The notes under the pieces are model-generated. The model saw only the letters and a program-made list of their open reading frames with translations. It was not told where the DNA came from and did no database searches. This document shows positions 62,257 through 64,000 of a stretch of 64,000 nt of DNA, one piece after another; the stretch's first letter is position 1, and each line of letters starts with the position of its first letter. Both the position numbers and the translations under genes were made by a program. Source of the stretch: an uncultured Gammaproteobacteria bacterium (GTDB lineage Bacteria; Pseudomonadota; Gammaproteobacteria; Magnimaribacterales; Magnimaribacteraceae); NCBI GenBank assembly GCA_913045055.1, contig CAJWPI010000004.1, positions 1 through 64,000 of the forward strand, given 5' to 3'.

Positions 62257-63405
62257 CTATTCACCTTTGAATAAAATTGCTCCATTAGGAGTAGCGTCAC
62301 ATGTTGTTACCAGAGAAACTTTAGCATTTGCAATTTGAGAAGTAGACACACCTCTAATTTGTCTTACACCTTCGACAACTAAGTTCATTCCGTGCAAGTA
62401 AACTTCAGATAAACTGCCTCCAGAGGTATTTACTGGTATCTCACCATTCTCAGCTATTCCCCCCTCAGATATAAATTCTAGGGCTTTTCCCTCTCCACAA
62501 AATCCATAAGCTTCTAATGAAAAAGGGATCATAGGAGAAAAGGCATCATAAATTTGTGCAACATCAACATCTTGTGGAGAATAATCTGATAGTTTCCATA
62601 AATTTTCTGCTGTGACATACGAAGAACTTTTAAGGGGGTCTTTCCCATGATAATCGGTCATAAGTTGGTGTTCAGAAGACATTCCTTGAGAAAATGAATG
62701 AATCAAAGCTGGTTTATTGTCTAATTTCTCTGCTCTCTTAGAACTAACTAATACGACTGCGATAGCACCATCACTTTCGAGACAATTATCATAAAGACAA
62801 AGAGGGTCTGAAATCATTCTTGCATTCATATAATCTTCTTGAGTTAGTTCTTTTTCGCACATATAGGCAACACTATTCTTGTTTGCATACTTTCTTAAAG
62901 TTGTAGCAACAAACGATAAGTCTTCTCTTGTATATCCATATTGATGCATATACCTTCTCATCAACATAGAACTTTCGTCGGCTGGTCTAACTAATCCTGA
63001 AGGTCTGGACCATTTCCAGTGATCATCAACCTTATCTTCAGTATGTGACCACATTCTACTTTTCGGATCACCTCTCTTTCTAGCCCTCCAAACTACACCT
63101 ACTTCAGAAATACCACTAGCTATCGATAATGCAACTTGCCCTATTGCACAACAACTTGCTCCACCTCCATAAGGTGCTTGACTCCAAAAATGGAGTTCAC
63201 CAAAACCCAAGTTTCTTGCAACTTCAAACTCATCATTTTCTTCAAAAGTAAAACTGCCCAAAGCATCTACTTCTTTAGCTTCTATTCCTGCATCTTCCAG
63301 AGCATTATTTATTGCCCTACAGGCAAGCTCTAATTCAGATTCTTCCAGTCTTTTTGCAAATTCCGTTTGCCCTATTCCTACAATTGCCGTACTGTCTTTT
63401 AGCAT
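62257..63405 (-). CDS. SCP2-type thiolase-like protein (possible Ltp2-like aldolase)
   Basis: 382 residues. STAIVGIGQTEFAKRLEESELELACRAI is the typical N-terminus of lipid-transfer/SCPx thiolases, and NTSGGSLSEVYLHGMNLVVEG near the C-terminus is characteristic. GGGASCCAIGQ is at the expected active-site cysteine position, while YDAFSPM and SEVYLHGMN offer tyrosines like those used by retro-aldolases such as Ltp2. Either a thiolytic cleavage of 3-oxoacyl-CoA or an aldol cleavage is possible. The direct DUF35 partner favours a complex. Confidence 0.88.
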   Translation of the reverse strand: MLKDSTAIVGIGQTEFAKRLEESELELACRAINNALEDAGIEAKEVDALGSFTFEENDEFEVARNLGFGELHFWSQAPYGGGASCCAIGQVALSIASGISEVGVVWRARKRGDPKSRMWSHTEDKVDDHWKWSRPSGLVRPADESSMLMRRYMHQYGYTREDLSFVATTLRKYANKNSVAYMCEKELTQEDYMNARMISDPLCLYDNCLESDGAIAVVLVSSKRAEKLDNKPALIHSFSQGMSSEHQLMTDYHGKDPLKSSSYVTAENLWKLSDYSPQDVDVAQIYDAFSPMIPFSLEAYGFCGEGKALEFISEGGIAENGEIPVNTSGGSLSEVYLHGMNLVVEGVRQIRGVSTSQIANAKVSLVTTCDATPNGAILFKGE

Positions 63406-63409
63406 TTCC

Positions 63410-64000
63410 CTACTTTGGCAATTGCAATCTATTGGCTATATTATTTTTTTGGATAGCCGAAGAACCACCTAATATTGGCATTGCTAACATGTCTCTAACA
63501 TACCTTTCCATATCAAAATCTCTTACATATCCATAAGCACCTAAAATCTTCTGACAATCAAGTACTATTTCTAAAGCTGTTTCTGTAACAAACAGCTTAG
63601 CCATGGACATTTGCACTGTTCCTTCTATTTTCTGATCTGCTAACCAAGCACCTTGATAAGTCATTAATCTACAAGCTTCTAATTTTGTTTTTACTTCAGA
63701 AAGCATGTGTCGCACAGATTGGTTGTGACAGATAGGCTTCCCAAATTGGACCCTTTCTTGAGAATATTGCCAAGCATCCTCAACTGCTGCCCTTGCTATA
63801 CCTAGCGCCAAAGCCGCAACTTCTATTTTTTCGACATCAAGCCCCGTACTAATTATCTTACTCCAGCCACTATTCCAGCCTTCCTCACCTCCAACGATAT
63901 TTTTTAAAGGAACTCTTACTTGATCAAAAGTTACATCACATGTTCCACCAACACCCTTTTGACCTAAAGTACCCTGCGGTTCTATCGTTATACCTTCAAG
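63410..64000 (-). CDS. Acyl-CoA dehydrogenase, C-terminal part (truncated by window edge)
   Basis: The last 196 codons of a gene that continues beyond the right edge; the frame is open to position 64000. Visible features are KGVGGTCDVTFDQVRVPLKNIVGGEEGWNSGW, ARAAVEDAWQYSQERVQFGKPICHNQSV (FAD/substrate binding) and ILGAYGYVRDFDMERYVRDM. At the usual YEGTSEIQ catalytic segment it reads ILGGSSAIQKN, so the medium-chain glutamate position is glycine and the base must lie elsewhere, as in isovaleryl-type enzymes, or be absent. It precedes the thiolase-like gene by four bases. Confidence 0.9.
   Translation of the reverse strand, partial: LEGITIEPQGTLGQKGVGGTCDVTFDQVRVPLKNIVGGEEGWNSGWSKIISTGLDVEKIEVAALALGIARAAVEDAWQYSQERVQFGKPICHNQSVRHMLSEVKTKLEACRLMTYQGAWLADQKIEGTVQMSMAKLFVTETALEIVLDCQKILGAYGYVRDFDMERYVRDMLAMPILGGSSAIQKNNIANRLQLPK

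Noticed and set aside
1-64000. Mobile elements, prophage, CRISPR or toxin-antitoxin loci
   Set aside because: No transposase, integrase, spaced repeats or recognised toxin pair was seen; gene content is uniformly metabolic.

Overview
The window is AT-rich, tightly packed bacterial DNA. Gaps are short, many genes overlap by 1-4 bases, and several convergent genes end within a few bases of each other. QueF, TrhO, BolA, TatD, a tRNA-Ser, Gram-negative lipoprotein signals and a TonB-dependent receptor point to a gammaproteobacterium. The streamlining, low GC and abundance of CoA-transferases, acyl-CoA dehydrogenases, short-chain dehydrogenases (SDRs), a P450, GPH-type MFS carriers and a DUF3604 protein resemble marine surface-water lineages such as SAR86. 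That placement is inference from gene content, not from a phylogenetic marker. No insertion sequence, prophage, CRISPR array or replication origin was seen.

Left part (1-13 kb): a truncated PQQ-dehydrogenase-like lipoprotein and tRNA-Ser(GGA), then an eight-gene minus-strand run (8273 to 971) of MoxR ATPase, VWA/CoxE partner, secreted metallo-beta-lactamase-fold hydrolase, ABC exporter, queF, a beta-propeller-like lipoprotein and a secreted MORN protein. Next come a thioesterase, a soluble PQQ sugar dehydrogenase between two small membrane proteins, a class III CoA-transferase and, on the plus strand, tatD. Middle (13-36 kb): a long minus directon with glutaredoxin, alpha-methylacyl-CoA racemase-like protein, RND exporter, trhO, bolA, ogt and an MFS carrier. 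It is followed by a DUF3604/rhomboid/MFS/SDR operon, two plus-strand SDRs, a GH3 glucosidase with PA14 insert, an HD-domain protein resembling TmpB/PhnZ diiron oxygenases, an AGPS-like FAD enzyme, a CurA-like reductase and a Tat-exported DUF839/PhoX-like protein.

Between 36284 and 36691 lies a gene-free stretch with two minus-strand terminators enclosing a candidate stand-alone RNA. It carries a 15-base perfect complement to the 16S rRNA 3' tail and is the most unusual non-coding signal in the window.

Right part (36.7-64 kb) is a catabolic island. A TonB receptor diverges from a plus-strand set (glyoxalase I, SnoaL-like protein, Rieske oxygenase, ACMSD-like amidohydrolase). A long minus directon, headed by a TetR regulator, encodes an acyl-CoA dehydrogenase, a hydroxyacyl-CoA dehydrogenase-like SDR, two crotonase-fold proteins, an extradiol dioxygenase, a VOC protein, a fused indolepyruvate ferredoxin oxidoreductase, a meta-cleavage-type alpha/beta hydrolase, aldo/keto reductase, serine hydrolase, cupin, amidohydrolase and two SDRs. 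Divergent from tetR are a SnoaL-like protein, a second acyl-CoA dehydrogenase and two MaoC-fold subunits. Facing them are a P450, a DUF35 protein, an SCP2-thiolase-like protein and a third acyl-CoA dehydrogenase. Together these read as uptake, oxygenation, ring cleavage and CoA-dependent beta-oxidation of a cyclic, possibly isoprenoid or steroid-like or aromatic substrate. The substrate itself cannot be read from the sequence.
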